NCBI GenBank assembly: GCA_030549335.1
Contig: CM060196.1
Location: forward strand, 69,896,139 to 69,960,138
Source of the DNA: Pontederia crassipes
Lineage: Eukaryota > Streptophyta > Magnoliopsida > Commelinales > Pontederiaceae
Direction: 5' to 3'
DNA length: 64,000 nt
This document shows, piece by piece, positions 36,472 to 49,100 of this stretch. The notes under the pieces are model-generated. The model saw only the letters and a list, made by a program, of their open reading frames with translations, did not search any database and had not been told where the DNA came from. The translations under genes and the position numbers were made by a program. Position 1 is the stretch's first letter, and every line of letters starts with the position of its first letter.

Positions 36472-36669
36472 TGTATAGATAAAATACTCGTGTAAATTGG
36501 TTTATTACATACGTTTATCATAATATCGACTCAACCTTGCACGTAAATTTGAACGCACCACTATCCATTGTGAGTGATGGATATTTTTAATCTTATGAGA
36601 TAAAATAGAGTGAAAATAGTGTATTTTAAAATGACATTAGTGTCACCCAATTTGAATAGAGATTAATGA

Positions 36670-37150
36670 GTATATAAAGCACTTTATTTTTTATTATTTA
36701 ATTAATTTAACAATTATAACACATGATTAATTTAATTATATACTTCTTAAATGAAATAATATATGTTTATTTAGATAATTTGATAATAAAAAGTATCATC
36801 TAAGAGTAAATAATTATAATCATTGAATTAATCATACTTGTTAAAAGGACTTGATCACTATCATGGGATAATTTAATGATGTTGATCTTAATCATATTTA
36901 TTATATTTGAACATATACTTTAAGTTAATATGAGTACCCCACTCTATGCCTCGGTGTAAAGTGCTTTATTTTAAATATTTAATTAATTTAATAATTATAA
37001 TTTATCATTAAATTAATTATGTACTTCAAAATAATATATATTTATTGGAGTCATTTGATATAAAAGAGCAGCATCTAAGACCAAATAAATTATAAGACAT
37101 TGAATAATATGATGATCTTGATATTAATCATATTTACTATTAACATATAT
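36670..37150. repeat. Diverged direct duplication, ~281-bp period
   Basis: CACTTTATTTTTTATTATTT at about 36680 recurs in diverged form (GCTTTATTTTAAATATTT) near 36961, followed in both copies by similar TAATTAATTTAA, AATAATATAT and ATCATCTAAGA/GCATCTAAGA blocks. AT-rich, non-coding. Confidence 0.6.
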
Positions 37151-37493
37151 TTTAAATTAATATTAACTTATTTTTTAAATTTAAAAAGTAAAATTAGTGT
37201 CTTAAAGTTTGACGCAAGATTGGTCTATGAACTATATGTCTATGAAGCTTAACGCACATAAATTTAAATGTGCAAGTCAAAAGCCGATTTACACGGACAC
37301 TACTACATCGCGTGTACATTCGATGCATACAATTTTGACACACTAACGTTCAGATTGATTTTGGATTTGTGTACCTAGGATACTCATAATTCAAAGTCAA
37401 ACTGTACTTGTGCTTTAGTTATTCAAAAATGAATTCATAAGCTGCAGATCGAGTTTTAAGGAACTTATCAGCATAATGAAATAAAAAGACATT

Positions 37494-37703
37494 TTGTATC
37501 GTGGAGACCCTAGTAGGTTCAAACTGAAAACACACAAATTTAATGCAATTTTCGTATTCGAAAATAACAAATATGTAATATATAACAATCATGGCACGTG
37601 GAGTAATCTCGATGTTCCACAAGATGGCAATATTACCATCGGTTGTATAACAACTTTCCCCACGGAAGAAGTGTACAAAGATCTTTTGACGAACATATAT
37701 TAA
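37494..37703 (+). other. Short open frame of unknown origin
   Basis: A 69-residue frame with reasonable amino-acid composition (NKYVIYNNHGTWSNLDVPQD, then TTFPTEEVYKDLL) in otherwise AT-rich DNA. I do not recognise the family, and no start context or splice sites clearly extend it. It could be a fragment of a decayed gene or chance. Its 3' half is duplicated downstream. Confidence 0.2.
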
Positions 37704-37767
37704 TATTACCATCGGTTGTATAACAACTTTCCCCACGGAAGAAGTGTACAAAGATCTTTTGACGAAC

Positions 37768-37771
<4 letters not shown>
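37629..37771. repeat. Exact 70-base tandem duplication (73-bp period)
   Basis: 37629-37698 is repeated without a mismatch at 37702-37771, immediately followed by an AT microsatellite. Perfect identity points to a recent event. Confidence 0.95.

Positions 37772-37809
<38 letters not shown>
37772..37809. repeat. (AT)n microsatellite
   Basis: About 19 uninterrupted AT units directly after the 73-bp tandem duplication. Confidence 0.95.
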
Positions 37810-37811
<2 letters not shown>

Positions 37812-38199
37812 TCTGATTAGATACGTCATACGACCATGAAATGCTGACTGGACCTTCGATTTTATGTTCCAATTAAGGGCGACGATCCACGTGCTTGAAT
37901 TTGACCATTACTTGGATAGCCACCAACAAGTCATCACAAGCATTCACACAAAAGTACTAAATTACTTCTACATTTCAGGACATAGATATTGCATTACTTT
38001 GCCTCAGGTAGTCGCCTCAAATGACGCAAGTAGCTTCCGGTTGATGTTACACACGATAATATAGCAAAATACACTTGATAGTGACAACTGAAAAGGGCTA
38101 AACTTGACACATAAAGCGACCGTATAATGACAAATCTTTACAACCAATATAGACGAAACAGACTCTAATCGAGCAGATACTTGGACGCCGATGCTTTCT

Positions 38200-40571
38200 C
38201 TACTTTGGATAACCAGAAGGATAACCAGCAGGAGGATAACCAGGCGGCGGGTAGGAACTGGGAGGATAAGTGGGTGGATAACCACCGGCAGGTGGATAAC
38301 CATGTGGTTGGTAGGGACCAGGTGCCGGGTACCCAGCTGGAGGATACCCGTAAGTTTGTGCAGGAGGGTAACCTACTGGAGGTGGAACAGGCTGATCGAT
38401 ACGGGACATCTGCTGAACTGGCGGCACAGCCATCACAGATGGTGGTCCAAACTTACCATCTCTCTTGTCCATTTCGATCTTGTGTTGCGTCTGCATTGAT
38501 ACAACAATAGTATGTGAAATCATTGACAAGGGAGAAGAAAACATCTCAGATGTCAGATCTCATCTCCTTACCTGCATACATGCACAGACCCTGCGAAAAA
38601 ACGAAGATAATGGATAAATGAGGCCACAATAAGTGTTTCTAATAAAATAAAATATGAAAAGAAGAAAATAAGATCATTCTTACGAGCAGTAGACCAAGTC
38701 AGACAAGCAGGATAATATCTGGGATGCTTCTTGGATCTCCTCACTCCCAACAATCATTGCAACAATGGAGAAGATGCAAGCTACTTGTTGAAGACAAAAC
38801 ATGAATCCCTGCAGTGAGAAGCCATAAAGAACTTTAATGTTTGGAATTTCACTCTAACATGTTATAAAAATAGAGGCCAAGAAAGGAAAAGGAGGCAACA
38901 TTGGAGGCATTACAATGATACAATTATCACATTGAGTTGTCTGTATGTTGAACTCGTCTTGGAGCAAGAAGCGAGTTGATGCCACAGATTGACCAAAACA
39001 TAGGAAAACCTGACAATAAGATTAAAAAAAAAATCATATTAAATTATATTGCAAATGCAATAACAGTGAAGCGACTTCTTAAAAAAAACAGTGAAGCGAC
39101 TTCTTAAAAAAACAGTGAAGCATCTTGGCAGATGTTGAAAACACTAACTCATTTTTCTCATCAAGAATATGAAACTGAACTAGGTGAAATTGTTGCAGAA
39201 TTTGATCATACATCATCTTCGATGATACTCACATTCACCTCTTAGCACAAACACAAACATGTATCTACAGGGTTACACTTGAAGTTAATTTAAGTTTCAA
39301 CTAATTGACTGTCTGCTTAAACTCATATTGGAGAGTGAAGATGAGAATGATTCATATTCACAGCCAAAAACTGGAAGCACAACATAGGGTGTCCTGGTGT
39401 CAAAGGCCTAAAAGACAGTAAAACGGGACCAAGAACAACAAGATAGAATCGCGCAAATGATAGCATGCTAATTTAAAATGTGGAGTTAAATGCATTACGA
39501 GTACATCAGAGCTGTGTTCAAATAGCTGTCATGTCCTTAAGGAGAGAGATACAATAAGCCCCAGACAACTATGGAAAGAATAACACCACATCCCCAAAAA
39601 AAACTGCAGTGGTTGAAGATCCAAATGGAGCAAGCAAGAGGATTTTACCATACAACCATCCATCATAAAGAAATTTCTACAAGCAATTAACACTGTAGTG
39701 CAACCAATAGGAGATTCATGGTTAATTGTATTGTTGATACAGGTTAAAAGCCATGTTAACTTCATTAAAATAAATATTTGACCCTCAACTTGTTTATAAT
39801 AGAGAATATCCACATATAAGATCATCCACATAAACACAATAAACCTGCAGTATTTCTAACATGTTCTATATTCCTGTTAAGTAAAATTTGTGTCACATTC
39901 ATCATAATGGGCTTGATAATTGGAAGTCAACAAAGGTCTTTAACCCAAAAATTCAAAATAAAACTGAGAGCCATGCTTCAGTCCTATCAAGTATCAACTC
40001 AGATACATACATTATCAATCTCATTTTATTTGCATGTCATGTGTTTTGAACCCTGGCTATACCACTATGCACGAAACTTCTTGGGTTTGCACTATCAATT
40101 TCCATGTGAATTGCTCGAAGTTCCATACGGTTTATCTCAAGTTCCATAAAAACAGTATAGCAGCATTTAGCCAAAAGACAGCTAAGAGAGCAGGTATATT
40201 TAATTTGACAAGAACAAGTGTATGTTTGAAGGTTAGGTTCATCTTGACTTTTGGGGGCACATAGCATTACAAACTTTCCGGGTGAACCCAAAAAGAGATC
40301 GATCTTTCAAAAGCATAATCATCATAAAGTTAATAATGATGGTTCAAAAACCATCAGGAAGATAATGTCACAGAGGTTTTATAAATAAACTTAATCAGAA
40401 TTATTCAATAACCATGGTAATGGGTACTTGTTCGTGGATCAAAGAGAGAAAACATTGCAAATACCATTGCAAACAATTTTTAACACTGCAACAATCATTC
40501 GGCAAAGGAATGGCTCTGTCAATGACAATAATGCCATGATATACTGAGACAACAAAATTAAATGATGAATC

Positions 40572-40622
<51 letters not shown>

Positions 40623-43599
40623 TAAGCCTATTTACGGAAATTTTAGAGAGTGGTGTTTAATGAGTTGAGCAATCTGACCCATTGTTGATGCAGACAAGCA
40701 GTTAACAAACGAGTCTTATAACTCAGTGCCTGATAACAACCTAGTAGGCAACTGGGAGGCTTGATAAGAACCTTGTAGCATTTAAACCTTTCTTTATAAA
40801 ATTAAATATATATCGCAAGATTTGGGTGTGCTTGTGGTTAACATTAAGGTTGCCAATACCGCTTACCCAAGATCATAAAGAAAACCAAGGGTCAAGAATC
40901 ATGTGATTTTATGGAAGACCTTAAAAGAATCATAAACTTCCTAATAGTTAAATCAAAAGATCTTAAGAGGGTATACGATGACAAGATAGATCCGCATCTT
41001 GATAACCCCGATTTGATTTTCCATAGGAAAAGACCTTGGGTTCAAGCTCAACCTTTGACGATTCTTTCCATAATTGAATGAAAAAAGAATAAAGAAAATC
41101 CTGGGATTTGTAAACTCTAGCATGTGCAAAGTGTAAGATTTTTCTCTAGAATGTGCAAATAATAGAAACCCAAAGTCTTGCCAACCTCAGTGCAAAGACA
41201 GAATTCTGGGCATCGACTTTCTCCGCATCTTCCACTGCATGGAAGATAACCAGCACAACAAACGTACCTATCAATGCAAAAAAAGAACAAAAGGGTCAAT
41301 CCAAAGAACTTTCTGTGAATTCACTGGAAATGGTAGAGAAAAGAAGTGTGGAACTACCTCGACATATCATTATAGAGAGCTCTTTTCCGGAGCATGTAGG
41401 AAACACATGGCGCACTAAAAAAAATAGCATGTCAGAGAAAGTACGAAGTGAATACTATGAAGAAGATTTATAATGCAGAAAAGTCAAAAGATGGAAGTTG
41501 CAGAAAGATGACAGTTCGCGAGAAAATTGTTGAAGCAACTAAAAGGAGGATACCATACTAAAAAGTGCACAATGATCCTGTTTGCCATATCACTAGCAAC
41601 TACATAGTTATAGAATGCAATTTTAATAATTAAAACATCAATTCACATCTGAAGTACTATCTCTTGTTACATTATACTTGATAACAATCCACTATGTTCA
41701 ACTCTTGCATAACAAACAACTCGCACTTAAAAGGAAAACAGTTTCAATATGTTGTTTATTAAACATACAACCTCAAGAAATCTCTTCCCTCTATTGAGAT
41801 TTTAAAAGGATCATTTTGTCCTTTACAGTTGATGCTTTGCATTAATTTGAAGCTCAACACTGGAGACATGCTCCAGGAGCTAAAGACTCCAATGAAGATC
41901 TCAGCCATAGAGTAGAAACTTTGTACAGCTCGATGGTATAAACAAATCAAAGTAATGCGAGACACAAATGATGTACCTAAGTAATTTATTTCATAAATCT
42001 AAGTGTGTAAAACACAAAAGATGTACCTCAGTTATATAATCCATAAATGTAGGTAGAATGCATTGGAATATCTTTAAGCTAACTACCAAAAGATGAACTC
42101 TGAATGAGAGTCTACTTAGCTAGAAAGTTAACAGATGAACAAATCAGGTTTCTTATGCAGTTAAAATGATTATTGATTGAATTCTGACATCTCTTTTAAG
42201 AGCTCTATTTCTGTGAATTGTTTTATAATATTAAACCACCAATAGGTCCAAGTTATGGGAGATGATTGGTACCACCATGTCCTTATTTAGATCTACATAT
42301 GAGCATAAATGATTGCCATCCAGCTTCCAAGAACTTAGTCACAATGCAATTTTCATATTAATTTAAGGAAAAAATGAGTATACTGCATGCTCTATGCAGT
42401 AGGCTGATAGACCTATCATATAAACAAGTTTTTTAATAGTAGGTCAATCAACTTACTACATTACATGCAGTATATTCAGTGCACTCTTAGTTCAAATAAT
42501 CCAACTTGTAACCATATGAATAACGAGTGCACTTGCTATAATGGGCTCATTAAGGAAAAGAGTGAACATTATATCGATCAGCGTTATAGAAATTCTTCAA
42601 AAAAATCTAAGACATGACATAAAAATAACAGAAAACAGATTCTGAAGAGGTACCTTTATCTATGTAATTTAGACATCTTAAGTTATCATAGAGTCCTAAA
42701 ATGGTGATGTGACTGAGATGAGATAAAACAATATTATAATTTATAACTTAAGTTATGAAACAGCTAACAGCATTACGTCTGCCCATCACTATAGATGTTA
42801 ACATCAAGCAATTAAGAAGTAAAAAACCATCAATTTTCATAAGAGAAACAATGTTTGGGTAAATCTAAAAAGAAAATTTCCTCTTTCTAGTAATCAAACG
42901 TGCTCAATCGAATATCTCATTGCCTTCACAGACGATACTTTTTCCGTATTAATCTGGTATCCAGAAACCCGTTGAACTCTGATCTAGTCAATTCAAGGTG
43001 AGAGCGTTAAAAAAATGACCCGTTTCCCAATCGAGGGACTCCTTGTACTGAGATCAATCCAAACCAAATAATTAGTTTTTGACGACATACTGTTGTCAGA
43101 TCCTCCATATCTACAAGTATCAAAGAAAAACACTTATTTGACAACGAAATATCAAGGGAGAGACGAGGTCCTCCACAAAATTTTTAAAAAAATCTTAAAT
43201 CATATTCGAATCTGCTTTTAGGAAACAGAAACAAGCAAACGCATATGACAGTGCGATGGACGTTCAGACGCATGAAGCATTCGATCTACACCGATAGTGG
43301 AATCAAGAGAAAGGGGAATCCAATTTATAGTGCGGAACCACTCACCACCACACCGCGAAACAGCAATCTGCATGCAAAACAAGAAGAATTAAGGACAACG
43401 AAGACTAATAGGTGTTCAGCAGAATGCGAGAGAAACAGAATCCATCAGCGCAAGAGAAGGAGGAAACAAAAAAAAAAAAAAGAGACGAAAATTGATTACA
43501 GGGGAAGTCGGCCTGGATGGTGCTCATGAGATCCGTGTGCCAAAGGTTGCGGTAGCTCTTCCGCAGCTCCATCTTGTCCATCTGCTCCTGCGACGGCAT
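38200..43599 (-). CDS. PLAC8-type Cys-rich plant protein with Pro-rich GYPP tail
   Basis: Eight exons on the minus strand: 43500-43599, 43346-43367, 41358-41414, 41186-41267, 38914-39009, 38684-38808, 38572-38590 and 38200-38490. All introns are GT-AG and the frame is continuous: 263 residues. Residues 1-33 (MPSQEQMDKMELRKSYRNLW) lead into a Cys-rich core: YCCFAVWC (34-41), APCVSYMLRKRALYNDM, YVCCAGYLPCSGRCGESRCP (61-80) and FCLCTE. Hydrophobic stretches follow (VFLCFGQSVASTRFLL; GFMFCLQQVACIFSIVAMIV). The C-terminus (about 183-263) is Pro/Gly/Tyr-rich with repeated GYPP units. I associate this arrangement with plant proteins annotated as PLAC8 family (Arabidopsis At1g63830/At5g41390 type); that comes from memory. 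Function is unknown to me; a membrane-associated role is plausible. Exons 2 (22 nt) and 7 (19 nt) are micro-exons. Introns 2 and 4 are about 2 kb. No lesion seen. Confidence 0.9.
39068..39122. repeat. Short direct repeats in PLAC8 intron 4
   Basis: CAGTGAAGCGACTTCTTAAA appears twice, then a partial third copy, about 29 bases apart. Confidence 0.85.
40573..40620. repeat. (AT)n microsatellite in PLAC8 intron 4
   Basis: About 24 AT units within the 2.2-kb intron. Confidence 0.95.
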
Positions 43600-45623
43600 T
43601 TTTCCCCTTGCGACCTTTTGGCTCCTCGATCGACCGGCGATCTCTCACTGGCGCGGCCGCTGTCCGCTTCGATGGGGAGGCGGAGAATGGTCGGTAAAGC
43701 GAGAGATCTCGGGGCGTCCTTGCCCCTAGCGGCTGCTTTGAATTGCTTGCCTCAGACGACAGCGACAACGCATCAACGGATGTGGCCGATAGAGAAATAT
43801 GAAATATGCCGTTTTCCTTTGTTTCGCTCCTGAGCTGTTCGGCAGTTTGTTCAGATGACGTTTTTTATTTTGGTTTACTGGCGGTGAGACGTTTCGAACT
43901 GTGAGGAGGTTCGCATCATCAACAATTGTACTCGGATCAGATATCGAGCCGATCAATCCAACTGATATCAATCGGGTCATCATGATCATAAAACAAAATA
44001 AAATAAAATGAACACATATAAAAGCATGGTTAATACTAATATAATTATATACCCTCACTTCAATTCTTGAAAGGAAAACATAAACCTAGCAAGCATTTTT
44101 GTTCTCAGCAGCAGCGTGTCACGTAATAACTTAGAGGCTCATTCATGATAAATATATATATATATATTTAATAAGATAATAAGTTATATAAAATAATTAT
44201 ATCTACTATCAAGAATAATAATGTACATAAGGTTTAAAAATATGAATATAATTATTATTGATGACTTGAATAATATTTAAATCGTTGAATCCTTCTAAAA
44301 ATATTATTACTAATATAATTATATATAGCAGCACCGACATAAATTCTTGAAATCAAAATCTATTCTTTTGTTAAACAAAAAGAAGGATAATAATATGTTT
44401 AACAAATATATAAAGAAGTAAGAAGAGAACAGCTAAGAAATCTTATTTTTATTTCGGTCAAATTATTTATAAACTCATAATTAATTGATTCAACGATTAC
44501 TAGTATTTGTTTGAAACAATAAAACACTTTTCTAAAAAAATTAATAAATAAGTTAATACTTTATTTTCTTCAATAACGAATTATGTTTTTTTTCCTATTT
44601 GATAATGAAAAGATGAAAAAAGATATGGCCTTGAAGAGAGTAAAAAACACCGCATATATTTAAGACGTAACGATTTCCCATAATCACATATAGGTTAGTG
44701 ATTATTAACTTGAAATCACTTTCTAAGATCAGGGTTAAAAAATCGTAGGATCAGATATTTGAATGATCTAAAATTAATTCAACAGTTATTATTAATTTAC
44801 AAATTTTGGGAAAAAATATGGCATAAAAGATCAATTTGACAATATGAAAAAAAATGAATGATTAACAAAACTATTAATTTATGCCTTAGTTCAGATAAAG
44901 ATATAAAAATTACAAATATACAATTTCATCATATTACTTCTTTAAAGTTTTTTTAATTAATCTACAATCAAATTCTTAAAATTACTTTATCACGTTGCAA
45001 TATATTTAACTACACATTATACTTTAGAACACATAACCAATTCAGCAATAATAGTAAAATATTTTAAGACATTATAACAGCATGTCATAATCGAACCTCT
45101 CGATTTTTTTTTAAATTAGTGTTGTTTCCAATCCGGTTTGCGCAGAAATTTTGGGTTTTGGTCTTGGTCTAAAATTGGGCCAAGTTTTTTAAGTTTTGGG
45201 GAATGGACCGGTTCGAGGCGATGAGGATTTCGACGTGCTGACCAGCCCTAGTTGGACCTTCATTATATTTTTAATGAGGTCCAAATATTATTTTATTTAA
45301 GTTGAATATATTTTCTTTGTTTTATAGAATTTAATTACACCTCTCGAGACTTTTTTTTTCGGTTAGATAAGAACGCACAAGATTTAATATACGCAAAGGA
45401 AAGATAATTTAAAAATAAAAAAGCACGCAACTCACGATAAAATTTGAACTCAAAATCTTTTGATCTACGAGTAGTGCGTCACTGCATTACACCATTTGAT
45501 AATTTTCTTTTAATAGTTTTTTTTATTTTATTGCATGCACAACTGGAAATATATTTGAAGCTTTATTTTGTTTTCTAATAATCATATCAAAGAATCAAAT
45601 TAAACGTGAGCTATTATTACTCT
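43600..45623. other. PLAC8 gene 5' region and AT-rich intergenic DNA
   Basis: The first ~200 bases are GC-rich and probably hold the 5' UTR and promoter of the minus-strand PLAC8-type gene. Open frames there have no recognisable domain. The remainder is AT-rich with no gene seen. Confidence 0.5.
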
Positions 45624-45633
45624 TCTGAATAAC

Positions 45634-45852
45634 GGATAAATTACATCAAATGCTCTCAAACTTTCAAGTTTGCTCAGCGATGTCCTCCAACTTCACTTTG
45701 TAACAGCAACATTCTTCATCTTCAAACTTATTGTATGAAATGTCCTTCCGACCGAGAATATTCGATTTTTCGGCCTGCTGACGTGACGATGGACTTTTTC
45801 CGCCACGCAAGAAAGGCATTCGACGTGACATCCCTACGTTAGCAAATTAATA

Positions 45853-45886
<34 letters not shown>

Positions 45887-46118
45887 TTACTTCCTCTCTC
45901 TCCGACACTCGCATGAGGAGAAAGGCATTCGACGTGACATCGCTACGTCAGCAAATTATTCGCCATCGCAAGGGGCTCTTCGATGGCCTCCTTTTCTCCC
46001 TCCGGCGAGGACGCCGGAGAGAGAGGAAGTAGTTTTTAAATATTTTTTATTATTATTTTATTAATTTATTGACATGGTAGTGTCACGTCGAATGTCTTTA
46101 CTAGCAAGTAATTTATCC
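45634..46118. mobile_element. MULE-type MITE, 485 bp
   Basis: Perfect 10-bp flanking duplications TCTGAATAAC (45624-45633 and 46119-46128). Termini GGATAAATTACATC and, inverted, GGATAAATTACTTGC. The interior has an AAT microsatellite (near 45850-45880) and two copies of GGCATTCGACGTGACATC. The ends resemble those of the element at 23208 (GGGTAAATTACAC), so the two may belong to one MULE lineage. Confidence 0.85.
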
Positions 46119-46128
46119 TCTGAATAAC

Positions 46129-49100
46129 AGGATTTAAGATTGAAATTATTTTTTTCTTTTTGAGCCATAATGAAATTATCGTTATGAAACATCTTTAAGA
46201 CTAGTAGTTGATTTTTTTCTTCTTTATATTTTTTAAAATTCTTAAATTTGAGTAGTTGTCTCACTTAACCTAAAAGCTTTATTACTAAATAAAGGCATAG
46301 AATTTGAATGCAGTGTAAAAAATAAAGGCAAATTACTTTTATCTATTTGAATAAATGATTTTATTTTTTTATGACAATAAAAAGTTATATGAAAAACAAG
46401 TTACTTTTTTAATTCACGAGCGTGTAGAATAATTTATCTGGATTATAAATTCCTATTTTAAATATGTTTATCTCATTTTTCATGCAATTGACTTCCAACC
46501 AATAGGTTACCAAAGTGGCTAAAAATATGCATAATTATTTTATTGATCAAATTATTACTTAAAAAGATAAATTACTAAAATTATTAAGGTGCTTTTTTAA
46601 ATATCGTCAACTATTTCGAAATTCGAATTGTTTTTCTTTCACGGAGTCTTTCTCCCTCCCTCATCATGGAGATATGTATGAAAGATTAAAAAAGATGTAA
46701 AGGTGGGAATAGGGAAATTTGGAGCTTTGAGTAAAGATTAAAGGTGGATAGAGACCTTCAGGGACATCATATTATATAATTTGGAAGGAAGAACAAGGAT
46801 GAGAACAATCAACTCCTGATTTTGCCCTTGTCATGAGGAGTCCAATCCTCATTAGTTATCTTACTTTTTTCTCATTAAAATAACATGTGATTATCTCGTC
46901 TTATCCTTCTAGGCTCCCTTGTCATTTTTTCATACTCCCTCTCCCCTTTCCTCGGTCCTAATTATCATTATCTTTCTCATTTTTCTCCTTTCTTTTTCTT
47001 TTAAAATTCAAGTAACGCCTATACTTGGAGATTGAGTCTTTTGGTAATATATATCAAACTTATGCTTATTGCCTATGCACATGTATGTGTCATAGTACAT
47101 TATCAATACAAATATTTTAAAAAATGGATCAAACATCGAATCGATCAAATAATTGGGTAATGATTTGATTGGTTTAACCGAGTCCGATCAGATTGAATCA
47201 AAATTTATTAAAATAATAATATTTATTTTTATCATTATTTTTGAAAAAATATAGTATAAGTAAAAGCATAAAATTATAAAATAATTATATAATCATGTTT
47301 AATTATTATTTTAACATAATGAACATTAATTAAAAGTTTTGAAACATATATTTATCATAATAGTTTTAATAAGATATTTTTCTTATTTAAAATACTCTGT
47401 TTAAAATTTTGTGAATATTTTTTCTTTGTATATTTATTTTCTTTTATTTTTTATTTACAAATTTCAAATATAGCTTCCTTGTTATTACTTTCCTAATTTT
47501 TATACTTTCTATTCTTTCACCTTTATTTTTTCCCCACAAATTTCAAATCTAATTCTCTTATAATTAATTTTTTTTTAATTCACACTCCATCATTTACTCT
47601 ATTTACTAATTTCTTATACTTTCTATTTTTCCACATTTATTTTATTATTATACCTTCCTTATTTTATAATTTCTTTCCATACAATAATTTATTTTTTACT
47701 GATTTGAAAAATAACATGCTTGAACCGATTTTCCGATTAAACTCGAACTGAACCGGTTCATCCTATTTTTTAAATAATTTTTTATATCAAATCAGACTGA
47801 ATCATCAATTAATTCGTGATTAAAAGGTCCAATTTTAAAAACATTGGTCAACCGTTGTAAATATAACCAGGCGACAGTGCCTCAGCAACAAAGAACAAAA
47901 GAAAAGTTAGAACTTTTGCCCTATGCTTAACTTCATTATCAACAGAAAGTTCAGTAAATCCATACGAGTGTACTTGGAATGAAGACAAACAAAGTAAATA
48001 GAAGTTGATGTAAATCACTAAATCAGCTGTAGCCTGCAGGCGTAGCACAAGTTTGAAGCTCCCAATTGGCTGCTCTGCTTCTAGAACAAGTAGGGCCCCG
48101 GCGGCTTGCTTGGCAAATGTGCCAGTGCGCAGAAATATTATAGTGTCAAATTTGACTACAATTCTGGATCGTCACCTGTACAATTTTCAAATTTGAACAG
48201 GCACGAGTTAAACGTTTGAAAAGTTCTGTTTGGTGTGCATTTTCATTTTGAGAGAGTCCAGATTTTGGGGGGTCAAATTAGAAAGATGAGCCAAACAGAT
48301 GGGAATCTCGTAAGCAGTCAACTTTTCGTTTTCCATGTGCAACAAAATTAATTAGTAAGGCCATAATATAATTTTAGAGGAACGGTGCAGTCAAATATTA
48401 CCATCTCAAAATATTTGAAATTGCACCCCTTTTTTTTCATTTTGTTCCACAGCGAAACTGAAATGAGGGTAGAAATTGGGCTTGTCACAATTCAAGAGAT
48501 TTCGAGTTTTCACTTCACTATAAGCTTTTTATCTGATGTCGATTGTTATTACTTTTCCTGTCAATAAAGTTTTTTCCTTTACTTTTCTTGTTATATTCAA
48601 TTATATTATAAGCAAACGTTAAAACTTAAACTCACTATGCTCATCAATGATCAATGTCGATTAATGAGTTCGTATCTCATGATATCAAAAACAAATATTT
48701 TGACTAGAGTTGTGTCCATATCGTTCTCTTTCGAACATCAAATTAGTTGAATGTTAATAATTCGAAATATTAGTGGGTCTCGATCGAAAAGAATATATAT
48801 TTGAATATAGATCATACGGTACACATATTTCTAATATAAATATTTTTAAAAAATGTATCTATTCATGACTTCTTCAAATATAATATATATAAAGTATGAA
48901 GCAACATAAAATCTTTTTAGTATGGATATTAGAAAATAACCGTTAGTGCAATTTTGGACCATAAAGAAGCACAACGTAATGTAAAATAAAACATGATATT
49001 ACTTTATCCCCTAAGTAAGATTGCAAACACTATATTAGGACCCAATTTTTCTCCTTGCTATAAGAATGCGGCATAATATAGGACTGTTTTTATTTGGTCA

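Noticed and set aside
45430..45500. tRNA-like string (TTTGAACTCAAAATCTTTTG)
   Set aside because: Resembles the T-arm and D-arm text seen in decayed plant repeats, but no cloverleaf can be drawn; no tRNA gene called anywhere in the window.
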